A model generated the notes under the pieces. That model saw nothing but the letters and a program-made list of their open reading frames with translations, did not search any database and was not told the origin of the DNA. Of a stretch of 64,000 nt of DNA, positions 10,925 through 20,583 are shown piece by piece. This stretch comes from Gossypium raimondii (taxonomy: Eukaryota > Streptophyta > Magnoliopsida > Malvales > Malvaceae): contig NC_068570.1 in assembly GCF_025698545.1 (NCBI RefSeq), positions 3,968,001 through 4,032,000 of the forward strand, in the 5' to 3' direction. The stretch's first letter is position 1. Each line of letters opens with the position of its first letter. The position numbers and the translations under genes are program-made.

Positions 10925-12162
10925 TGAAGTGTGAAGGCTTCTCGAGGAATTGGCTCTAGAGTTGTTACTAGGTATACATCGCTGTTAAGTCAAAATGGAA
11001 CTAAAAGCATCACAAAACCACTTAAGCATCTCAACAATATTGAGATTCATCAATTAAACAAAAATTCCAAGAAACTAAACGTGGAATAATAATAGTAATA
11101 ATGATAAATTGAAAGTGATGCAGGACCTAGGCGAAATCTTAATGTCTAGATGGTCTTATCATTGCATAAGATTGATGCAGCATACCTCAGAAAAACAATA
11201 AATCAAAACACTCTTCTCTAAGAAAAAGGAAGTCAATACAACTATGAACTTGCAATGAAAAATATAACACCATTTTTCAGAGTAAATTTATGCCAAATGC
11301 TAATTGTTTATTGAAAATATTGAATCCTGATGAACACAAAACAGACTTGAATTTAGTAAGACGGCATTAGCATCAGAAATTAATGCACCGATGGTTCTAG
11401 CAAAGCAACAAAACCGGAGAAAATGTTGCCAAAATCACCAAAAAAAGCATCATACTCATCTGATCAGCTGCACCAATTACATTCCAAGAAGAGAGTAAAT
11501 TACACCAAAACAAAAGAAGATTTTATCAACTAACCACTCTTCAAGAAAAACAAATATCAACTCAAATGCATCCTTTGGGAGGATCACCCCTAGTTCTTCT
11601 TGAAGCTCCCTCCTGAACAAATAAGATATTTAGCAAGCATTGTGTTTTAACACTAGATCAACCAAAAAGGGATAAGTTTCTAACAATAATATGTTCACCA
11701 AGTAATAGACAATGGAAAAAATGGGCCAACGAGGTAAAAAGAAAATCAATGGATGCTGATCTCCAAAGAATTTCTTGTGTTGAAAGTTACTGCAAAGGAA
11801 TGAACAATAAGATATTTAAATAAGGAAAGAAAAGAAAGAAAAGAAAAAAAAAAAAAAGACTCAGATGTCTTCGCTCCTTCCGAACAAAAAGGTTTCTTGG
11901 CCATCTAGAAACCACTAGGTTTACCATCAGTTAGGAAACTATCAATTAGATATTTAAAAGAAATGTATTAACCAAATCTAGCAAGTACATAGAACAACAG
12001 AAAGTAGCAATGATAAACAAGAACATGGGGAGAATATCTGTGCACGGCACACACAGAAAGATTAAACACCGAACAGTTTTTCAAATGGGGAGGTTGCTTA
12101 TGCTCCTTGAAATTGGAACTGGGAATTGAAAACTTGCAAGCTAGAGCTAGGGAGGCATACAT
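10925..12162 (-). other. Exon-like pieces of an unrecognised, possibly plastid gene
   Basis: Three minus-strand segments look like exons. One, at about 12,162-12,050, starts with ATG and reads MYASLALACKFSIPSSNFKE, rich in Ser/Ala and basic residues and lacking acids at first, like a plastid transit peptide. A second, at about 11,530-11,612, after an acceptor (TTGTTCAG), reads RELQEELGVILPKDAFELIF and ends near GTTAGT. A third, at about 10,925-10,982, after TTAACAG, reads DVYLVTTLEPIPREAFTLQ and ends in CAG followed by GTAAGG. Joining pieces two and three keeps the frame. I could not connect piece one or find the 3' end, and I do not recognise the protein. The gene may be intact with exons I missed, or broken. 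Confidence 0.35.
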
Positions 12163-12389
12163 TTGATATAAAATATTTCATTTTGAGTATTATTGTGTGT
12201 TAGAGGTTGCTTATGATTTCTGTACTGGCGTTTCTCTATAACGGTAGTTTCTTGATATGTAACTCATTGTGATCTCTTTGCAGGGGAGATGTCCATCGAG
12301 ATGGGGATTACCATAAAGCAGTCCATACCTTAGCATTACTCAAGTTTTTTACAGGAAGTTCCAGGCTCACTATCAACTTCTTAGCGACA

Positions 12390-12595
12390 ACAAGAGCAAA
12401 CAAAATGCAATGACAAGCAGTATTGGCAAATGAAAAATCCGTCAATTTACAAGGATGGGAATAATTAAGATGTGGTAGTGATGTGAAGGGGGCACCAACC
12501 TTCATTTAGAGCAAACCAAATGTAATGGCAAGCAGCATTGTCAAATGACAAATTATGATGTAGTAGTGATATGAAGGGGGCTCTAACCTTCATTC
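12390..12595. repeat. Short local tandem duplication
   Basis: GAGCAAACnAAATGnAATG, followed by GACAAGCAG/GGCAAGCAG, the TGTnGTAGTGAT region and GAAGGGGGC, appears twice (about 12,390-12,505 and 12,511-12,595). The second copy runs into the 3' end of the kelch frame, so the duplication touches the end of that gene. No function is suggested. Confidence 0.6.
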
Positions 12596-13538
12596 AGAAC
12601 AACTTTATATCAGAAATATCTTTGGGATATGGAACACTGATGGCAGATTGATGCTCTGCAGCTGCATGAATCCCTCCCTGCTCGTTGCACCAAATATTAA
12701 ATCTTATGTACTCAAAACTCTTATCGAGATGGTTGAACCAAACGAAAATACACTTGCCATTGCCCAAACGATACAGAGTGCCATGTGGATCCACTGAAAA
12801 TTCTGATGACCATTTGACGGGCAAATGTTTCTTATCAAGCAAATTATACGCCTCCAAAGAACGGAACTTATCAGAATAATTATAAATGGCAGTATACAGC
12901 ACATCGTCCACGATTGTCGCTGCGTCAGACCAGTAACAAAATTTTTGTTCGAGGCAAACCTATGATTTACGATCGTAGTAATAAGCGTAAAGGGTATCGT
13001 TGGCATTGCAGTGCACCAAAATCCGAGATCGGGAAGAATCTAGAACAGGAACACATAGATCGATATCTTCCGGAGGGGGCGACAATGGTTCCCAAATATC
13101 CCCACTTATATCGTAAACCTCGCCAAAAGATTCAGAACCCATATATTCGAAGACGAAAATCTTTCCTTCAGCAGCAACAACCCGGGGCAAAAACCGAGGG
13201 AACAACATAGAAGTAGTTTTTCTCCACCCACGTTCAAGGTCCTTCAAATCTAATTGGAAAACATCGTTTACACCATCATAATCAAAAAGAGTAGCATCAT
13301 TTTGGCGTATTCCCCCAATAACGTAAACGTGGTCGCCACAGGCAACGGCAGTGGAACAAAAAGGAGCATCAGGTGGCATCGCCTTAATAAAGACTTTATT
13401 GCTTTCCAGATCCAAAAAGTGCAAACCGACCGTCATTTTACCATCGGTACCCGGCCAATTCTGGACGAGGGCCCTGATCAGTTCATCTGGCTCTCGCCCA
13501 TCAAAGTAACTGGAGGAATCACTAGTATCGCCCCTCAT
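12594..13538 (-). pseudogene. Kelch-repeat protein gene with one in-frame stop
   Basis: A single reading frame of 314 codons starts at the ATG at 13,536-13,538 (MRGDTSDSSSYF) and ends at a stop at 12,594. It is interrupted once, by TAG at 12,960-12,962, after YAYYYDRKS; the frame continues VCLEQKFCYWSDAATIVDDV. Kelch-type beta-propeller signatures are visible: CGDHVYVIGGI, AAEGKIFVFEY, GEVYDISGDIWEPL and NGKCIFVWF. No F-box is present at the N-terminus, although many plant kelch proteins of this look are F-box/kelch substrate adaptors. The stop is most simply a one-base change from TGG (Trp), giving a 192-residue product that loses about a third of the propeller. It could be a young pseudogene, a null allele or a sequencing error. 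The adjacent 5' region has a T14 run (13,607-13,620) and no clear TATA box. Confidence 0.75.
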
Positions 13539-13619
13539 GGTTCACCCTCAGCTTCGCCTTTCCAGATCCAAAATCACTTTTAGTTTTAGGGTTTCTAGCT
13601 TAGGGTTTTTTTTTTTTTT

Positions 13620-14600
13620 TAAATTTGGTTTGGGTTTAGTAGTCAATGACAAAAAAAAAGATTCATAGTTAAATAAATTTGTTGACAAGTTATTCAATTA
13701 TCTGTTCCAAGAAACTATTTATAGTTTGTATTTTACTATTTATAGTTAAAAATAGTAATTTGCTTGTTTTAGTTGTTAATTTCCAAAGTAAAGATATTGT
13801 CAACTGTTTGTATTTTAAAATTATTTATTAATTATGATTATTTTTAATGAATATAAAATAATATTATTTTGTATCAAATGTTAGAGATGTTTTGAAATTT
13901 GATCAGTCAATTGAATCAGGAGTTGATAGGTATACTAATTTGAATGAGACAAAAATCGGTTGGCATGTTAATATGAACAAGTTAAATCGGATTAAATTGA
14001 TGATTAAACCAAATTTTATAATTCTTTATTATTTACTTAATATGATGGTTTAGAGTATTAAAAAAGATGTGAAACTGTGAAGCTTAAAGTTTTGGATTTT
14101 TGTTTATTCAAGAAATAAAATGTCGATTTTTAAGTTGATAGCTTTGTATATATATTGCTTTGTATGTCATTTTGGGATAATTATATTTGTAGGGTTGGTT
14201 AGTTCTAATAGTTAAGAGAAGTTATGTCTCCAATTAGAATTATAGAAAACATAATAATCCCATTTCCTCTTTCGATGACTACGCATAATTTAAATGAACT
14301 AATAATATAAGTTTCTTTTGCATTATAATCAATTTCGTAATGCAAATTAATATTAATTAAATCTTAGATAATCAATGATTAAATATTTATTTCTTCATCT
14401 TATTTTTCATGTAAAAACTATTGAGAATAAAATACAAAAATATTAAATAGTCATGCGAAAATTTTATTAGTTCAAAATAGTTAAAAATATTACAAGTAAA
14501 TTGCGGTGAAACAATTGGGCTAAGGGCACAATTTCTAAAAAAAGTACATTCTTAGGTTTGAATAAAGCTCTCTTATATTTTCCTTTAACATATTAAAGGA
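13620..14600. other. AT-rich spacer, no gene seen
   Basis: Upstream of the kelch gene. Very AT-rich, with only short spurious frames. Weak similarity exists between 14,260-14,430 and 16,470-16,600 (a segment containing GCATTA and TTAGATAATCAA), which may belong to the decayed retroelement to the right. Confidence 0.5.
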
Positions 14601-16640
14601 TAGTTTATGCAATCCAACAACTCAGTTTTTCATAACAAATTCTGTTGGAAAAATTGATTAAGAAAATGGTTATTTTAGATACAATAAAAGTTCAATTTTT
14701 TTTTCTAAAATTGAGCCATTTTGTTATTTATAATAATAAATTTATTGACCGAAATAGTACATGTGCTTTGTACGAGGCGATTAAGTTGATCCTGACTTTT
14801 AACCGAACTACCTTCTTCACTATCCTTGAATCGTGAATTGCCACGAGTGTAGGCTTGAGCAACACAAATCAAATCTCTAAATGAAAACTTTTAATTAACT
14901 TTCAATAGGTAAGTTAATTCCTCTCTTTCACCAGTAACAATATATTTTTCCTAGAAAATAGGATTTATTCTTGTTAAATAATTTTTTACTATTTTCTCGC
15001 AGAATAACCAAATTATATGATGTGTGTATAAATTGTATAACTAGTAGTTCTTATTTATAAAGAAAACGTATAAAATTTCTATTTGAATAATATCTAATTA
15101 AAAAATAATATTTTAATAAAAATAACTATAGTATAGGGGGTGGCGACAACCTTAGTAAAACAAAAGGGTTTGCCGCCACTTACATGGTATAAGGCCAAGT
15201 TGGGTTTTTCTTTTGTATTAGGTCTAATTTTATGTGTTTCTTACACTTTAATCCAACATTTATAATTTATCCAACTCAAAATCTAATTTCTAAAATATTA
15301 ATTAATTAATTTTTCAATTAAATTATTTTCTAAACCTAATTCTAATTCCACAAAAGTCATTTCAACTTTATCATATCAAAATTTATGAGAAACTATGTTT
15401 AATTGCTCTATTCAACAAATTTAGGGTGACTAATTAATTTAATTCATACTTCAAACTCTAATAATTTATTTGTAATTAAATAAATAATAATTCGAAGAAA
15501 TTAAATTAATTCCTATGTTATTTTTGTCCTTAGCAAGAAAACGCATTTATTGCGGATAGTGATACATGAGATCTATTTTTCTTAATTCATCATTTTCATT
15601 CATTCCATATTATTGGTTCTGCATGCAATTTGTTTCTGGTTATCTCGAGCTAGAGAGGGACCGATTGAACATATATAATTAGGCTCAAATAATTTGCAAT
15701 TAAATTCCAATTTTTCGCCTATTAACTATATCATTATTCAGTGAAAAAGTCATTCCACTAAAATATCATGATTAAGCTCTCCCGTATTATATACCATTAT
15801 GAAAGTCACTCATGGAGTGCTTGTCCAAAGACCTTATTGAGTTAAACTTATAGAATATTCTCAATCTCTTTGGGATAAATCAATTCTCCCAATATGATCA
15901 TATTTTATCTCACGGTAAGTATTACATCTTCTTTTATGAAAAGCCAATTGCTAACAATTAGTAATTAAATCATTTATCACAAATACAAATGACTCATGAC
16001 CACACTACTTTTAATCTATCATGTAATGTCGATGAGCGAATATCATTTACCCTTTAATTGGGCTATAAATTTTACTATTGTGAAATGATGCTACATACTG
16101 CAGAAGTTTTATACCCAACGCACCAAGTTTCAATTCCTTACTTGTTTGAGCTCAAACTTTCACTTACATAAAATTATACGAGTCATGCATACATAGTTTA
16201 TCATCCACTCAAGATTGAGGTACGCCGCACTATGAAAGTCACAAGTAAATAGATTCATAAATGGATCTAGGATTTATTTTACTTGGGTCCTATCTGATGT
16301 ATTGTCAATACAATCAATCACATCCATGTATCTATCTTTTAGGATTTAATTCGCTTCGATATCCGAAATAATGTATCTCCTCAATTGAACTTGATAAATG
16401 TTATATTAGTCTTTTAATTTATTTGCTCAATTCCAATTAGACTAATGATATGTTTAGATTATCTACTAATATAAGCTATCTTTCCGCATTACGATCCTAC
16501 CACACAATGTCGCTTAATATTAGTTAAACATTAGATAATCAAGAAACTAATATTTGCATTCATTTTGTTTTGTGTGCAAAAATCATTGAGGAGAATATCT
16601 GTAAGATATTAATAATACTGATCATATTTATTTAAACCGT
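14600..16640 (-). mobile_element. Decayed LTR-like sequence of a copia-type element
   Basis: Non-coding sequence lying 3' (on the minus strand) of a copia protein remnant. It contains features often seen in such non-coding ends, for example GTGGCGACAACCTTAG and GGTTTGCCGCCACTTACA around 15,140-15,186. I could not find two matching LTR copies or target duplications, so boundaries are approximate and the LTR assignment is an inference from position. Confidence 0.35.
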
Positions 16641-16656
16641 TAATATATTCAAAAAA

Positions 16657-17250
16657 TTACAAGTACATAGTCAAAAATACTACACTAAAGACACTAGATC
16701 TCAACACATTTATGCTAACATGTTTTAAATTTCTGTGCCATAACCAATATGCCTCTTCACTATTTGTCATAAAACACGAATGAAAAGAATCTAAAACATC
16801 TAGATGCACCACATAAATATTACCTAACCTAGGACCTACAAAAATAATTCTATTTGACTCTATATTTACAACTTTAGAATGAGGTTTGAAGTATATTTTC
16901 CTTGAGACATTTAGCAAAGAAAAAAACACATTTTCAATATGAGTGAAAGTATTTTTACCAATAGAACTCATGCTTTTAATATCTTCGGAGTTGTCACCAA
17001 ATGTTACATCTCTTCCATTCTTTGGCATCAATTCTATGAAATGGCTCTTGTCTTTTGTCATGTGCCTTAAGGATACACTATCAAGATAACATGATGCCTT
17101 CTTTAACATGTTAACCTCTCATCCTCTTACAAACACAAAGTCGAATCTTGATTTTGGATACCCAAATTTTCTTAGATCCTTTGGAACTAGTAGTAACAAA
17201 TTTTGTTCTTTTTGAATTTCACGTTAATATTTTGACTAGTGCTCGTTTTT
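16657..17250 (-). pseudogene. Ty1/copia gag-pol fragment
   Basis: The open part (17,109 down to 16,657) reads YLDSVSLRHMTKDKSHFIEL. It matches the copia protease site, normally DSGCSRHMTGD, with Gly and Cys changed. NIYVVHLDVLD and EEAYWLWHRNLKHVSINVL follow, which are the GAG-pre-integrase region (WHRxLGHxS). About 40 residues expected between FFSLLNVSR and KIYFKPHSKV are shortened. Further decayed sequence continues upstream to about 17,250. Integrase, RT and RNase H are absent. This is a dead element. Confidence 0.8.
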
Positions 17251-18215
17251 TTTTTTTTTTGAAATCCAGACACTTTTAGTGAGTTTAACCCATTAAGTGA
17301 CAATTTTTAGGGGGACAAATTTGTCTATCATATTCCAACTTGTGAAATCCGTACACTCTTAGTGAGTTTACAATTTAAATGATAATCCTTAAGGGACAAA
17401 GTTGCCTCTCATGATCTAGTTTGTGGCCGTTGGTACAAGAAAGTAAGGGATCATAAATATAGCTTTGTCTGACAAAGAAGTTTTTGAGTTGTGTTTTCTT
17501 TTTTAAAAATTTTTAAGCCGTTTGAACACTACAAAGTGATTGGATGAAAGTATAAATACTAAAGTAGTAATTACATCCTCTAGTAATTGTAAGGAATTTT
17601 AATATCCTAATCATGTTTAATTGGTAGAGTGTAATTATATTGTAATTCCTTATGTCATCTTTGATAGTAGATATTGTAATTACACAACTACATAACTATA
17701 AATTCTAAAAAAATATTAATTATAATAAAAATTATTAATAATATTTGAGAAAAAAGTTCTCTAAAAAGTAACAAAACCTAAAATCAAATCAATGTATATG
17801 CCATATTAGTCTAAGAAAATTTTAACAATTCAATTACTAATAAAATTAAAAAATAAATATACTGTGTAATTTTATCTAATTACTCTCCCATTCCAAATTT
17901 GTTGGGTGCTTTCTCTCTAACATCAGACACATACTCCTTGTTATTATTGATTGGTCATTGACCTAATATAAATAAGTAACAATAAATAATAATTTAATTT
18001 AGTTAAATTTAGTGTAATCAATTCATAATAAATATTATGCAATTTAATTAATTTATTAGTTGGTTAAAATGTATAAAATTTATTTCTCCTCAATAAAATT
18101 TCAAATCATTTAAACAACATCAGTAAAATAGCATATCATTATATTTTAAAAATAAAATGTCCTAAAATTAAAACATTATTATTGTAAAAAAAGTGACTTT
18201 TAAGCTTAAATCATA
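17250..18215. other. Spacer with repeat-like pieces
   Basis: No gene seen. Two similar short segments with GAGTTTA near 17,280 and 17,360 (each following 'GAAATCC...ACACT...TTAGT') show a small tandem duplication. Several GTAATTACA-type motifs (17,560-17,690, 17,865-17,880) suggest MITE remnants related to the next element. Confidence 0.4.
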
Positions 18216-18221
18216 TATCAA

Positions 18222-18445
18222 CATGTTTGGAAAGCCATAGGTAATTGGATTGAGTGTAATTATTTATATTCTATATAATTACTCCAATTCTCAACCCCTA
18301 AATATTAGAAAATACGATTGGAGTACTCCAATGACACTCAATTAAGTGGGACTCACAAATTATAGTGATTACCCAAATATGACATAGATATGCAATTATA
18401 AGCAATTACACTCTAATCCAATTATTAGGTAACTTTTCAAACACA
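18222..18445. mobile_element. MITE-like foldback element
   Basis: The left end (ATGTTTGGAAAGCC, then AATTGGATTGAGTGTAATT) is the inverted, imperfect copy of the right end (AATTACACTCTAATCCAATT, then CTTTTCAAACAC). The arms are about 40 bp, with a unique AT-rich middle. I could not find a convincing target duplication, so the superfamily is not assigned. Confidence 0.55.
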
Positions 18446-18865
18446 CCCCTTAAAATATAATCCATCTTTCTCAAAACGAAATAAATTTTGTATATATCAT
18501 TAAGCTTTTGATGGCCAGAAAGTTAGAAATTGAAGTATGCAAATTCATATTCTTTTGTTCAAATTATAAATTTGAACTTACATATCATTTACTTTTGTTT
18601 CAAAATCACTTTTTGCTTTGGTTAATGATTCATTTTCTCCTTTCACCTTTGAATTAATTTTTGAGTGAATGTGTAGTTTAACTCTTAAACTTGTCTAAAA
18701 ATATATAGTTTGTATTTCTTTTTTTTTTTTTTATATATAATTGGTATCTAAACTTATATTTCATTACACATTTTAATACCTCTATTTTGACATTGTTAAT
18801 TTGTGATGACATGTACAAGCAACCAATTATATGGTGACACCCATTTGTGAGGCCGAACTGCATTT

Positions 18866-18943
18866 CAGGATTAACCTTTAGCAACTATGGTCTAGAAGCT
18901 ACAGTTCCATTCTCGTCTTTGCCCAAGCTTGAACAGTTAGGCC
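18866..18943 (+). pseudogene. Scrap of an LRR receptor-kinase gene
   Basis: In one frame the sequence reads LTFSNYGLEATVPFSSLPKL then EQLGLGID before a stop. This corresponds to the end of the LRR N-terminal cap and first repeat of the nearby MIK2-like gene, which has INLTGYGVKGTLHLFPFLSL then PNLAELDLS. It is only about 26 residues, without start or flanking repeats. It lies 1.6 kb upstream of the receptor gene on the same strand, which suggests an older, mostly erased tandem copy. Confidence 0.6.
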
Positions 18944-18944
18944 T

Positions 18945-19616
18945 TGGTATAGATTAGATGAAATTTTTGTAACAGTCCTTTCTTAAATCAATCAACTCAT
19001 GAACTCACCAACATTGATTTGTCACTATACTCAATCCTAAGCTTTTTTTAGTGATACTCACCCTATAATTTTCATTAACACTTAAGAACTAATGATTTGT
19101 TTCATTTACCAAAAAGAGGAAAAGAAAAACTATAAATGATTTAGGTATAATCTTCATTTACAAAATGTAGATGGATTGATATCAACTAAATGGAGCTTAC
19201 ATCTATTTTTTACTGCATTACTACTTAAATAAAAATACAGAGTTGAAAGTGAAAGGGCTTTACAAGGTGGTATTGTTAGAGATGATCAAGGAATCATCAG
19301 TCTTACATTGTTTAGTTGTTTGCCAAACTTTGGCTTGATTTTGGATACGCTATCATCTTTCAATCTTTGGGTTAGTGTAGTTTTTAACCGCATCACTTCA
19401 CTTCTCTTCCGACTTCCCGTCTTGAATGTCCTCCTTTTTTTTTTAATCCGTGGTCAAGTTTTGAGTTCTTTCGTTTTCTGCTCGCAATATATTCGTCATT
19501 TGTCCTCTTAGAAATATTCTTTTTTAGTTCTGGTATCTTAGTTCTTGTTTTGGAACCCTGAATTCATTGAAACATTATCAATTTTTGTTTCAGTTATAGT
19601 TAGAACAGTGAAATAT
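18945..19616. other. Spacer with possible RNase H scrap
   Basis: No gene. At 19,248-19,303 (+) the peptide ERALQGGIVRDDQGIIS resembles the beginning of a LINE-type RNase H domain (GGVVRDDxGxW), but it is too short to call. The frames at 19,308-19,775 show no recognisable protein. Confidence 0.4.
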
Positions 19617-20540
19617 TCATTTTTACACATCTCCCACTTCAAGCCTCGTATGATATTTTATACTCGTTTAAATTACAGGAGGGTTGGTATAAACTCAGAA
19701 ATGCTATTGCTTGGGACCCAAAGGAGACAAAAGAGAAAAGCGTATTGCCTGTGTGAGTGCGAATGCCCAAAATAAAGATGGAGAGTCTATGATAAGCCAA
19801 CTATAAAAGATACCAACGACCATTAACAAAGACATAGAAGTTTGAGAAATGGGTGAGACTTATGTTACTACATTGTATTCATTTTTCGACATCTTCTGTT
19901 CCAAGTCTCATGTGAAAATTTAACTCTGTAATAGGAGAAAGCTTTGTCTGAAATGCGATTGCTTTGGACCCAAAACAGAAAGACGCTTTTAGCTTGTGTG
20001 AGTCAAAAGGGACAGTGATTCATACCTTAAGACTGAAAGGGGCAAAGCTCTCTTGACCTTGAATGGGGCTAACATAAATTACTATAATACAAAGACTTCA
20101 ACTTTGGAGTGAAACATGGGTGAGAGACTTTTAATAGTTATTTTGATCGTACAGGCAACTGCAATTAACCTATATATAGGGAGATAAAAGCCTATTGCCT
20201 GTGTGAATGTCCAAGTCAAGAGGGAGAGTCTATCATAAGTACAGTACAAAAATTGCCAACGAAATTAATGGAATAACATAAACTAATAGAATGCGAAGAC
20301 TTAGAGGGATAGATTTATGTTACTACACTGAATCCATTTTTCCACATCTCCATTTTGTAGTCTTATATGACAGTTGTCTTCTTGACACTAAATCGGCCAA
20401 CATAAATTATTATAATACAGAGACATAAAAGTATGGAGTGAAAAATGGGTGAAAGACTTAAATTTTTTTTATTTGAGGGTTGAAAGACTTAATAGTTAGT
20501 TTGATCGTACAGGCTACTGCAATTAACCTATATATTAACC
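19617..20540 (+). promoter_or_regulatory. Duplicated promoter blocks of the receptor gene
   Basis: Upstream of the receptor gene, block A (19,737-19,917, starting GTATTGCCTGTGTGAGTG, with GGAGAGTCTAT and TATGTTACTACA) recurs as A' (20,187-20,372). Block B (20,065-20,181, with AACATAAATTA, GATCGTACAGGC and CTATATATAGG) recurs as B' (20,394-20,540). The order is A-B-A'-B'. A third, partial A-like copy is seen between 19,617-19,760 and 19,887-20,015. Both B blocks end in a TATA-like box: CTATATATAGG at 20,169-20,179 and CCTATATATTAACC at 20,528-20,540. The second is 44-56 bp before the ATG, so it is the likely core promoter. Confidence 0.7.
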
Positions 20541-20583
20541 TTCATATCATGGCTGTTACTTGCATGCAGAGCATTTGTTAATC

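Noticed and set aside
12704-13583. Overlapping frames on both strands over the kelch gene
   Set aside because: They are shadows of the kelch frame; none shows a protein family, and codon use fits the minus-strand kelch frame.
20560-20583. In-frame N-terminal extension of the receptor gene (TTG start)
   Set aside because: It begins with TTG, overlaps the probable transcription start just after the TATA box, and the ATG at 20,584 begins a good signal peptide.
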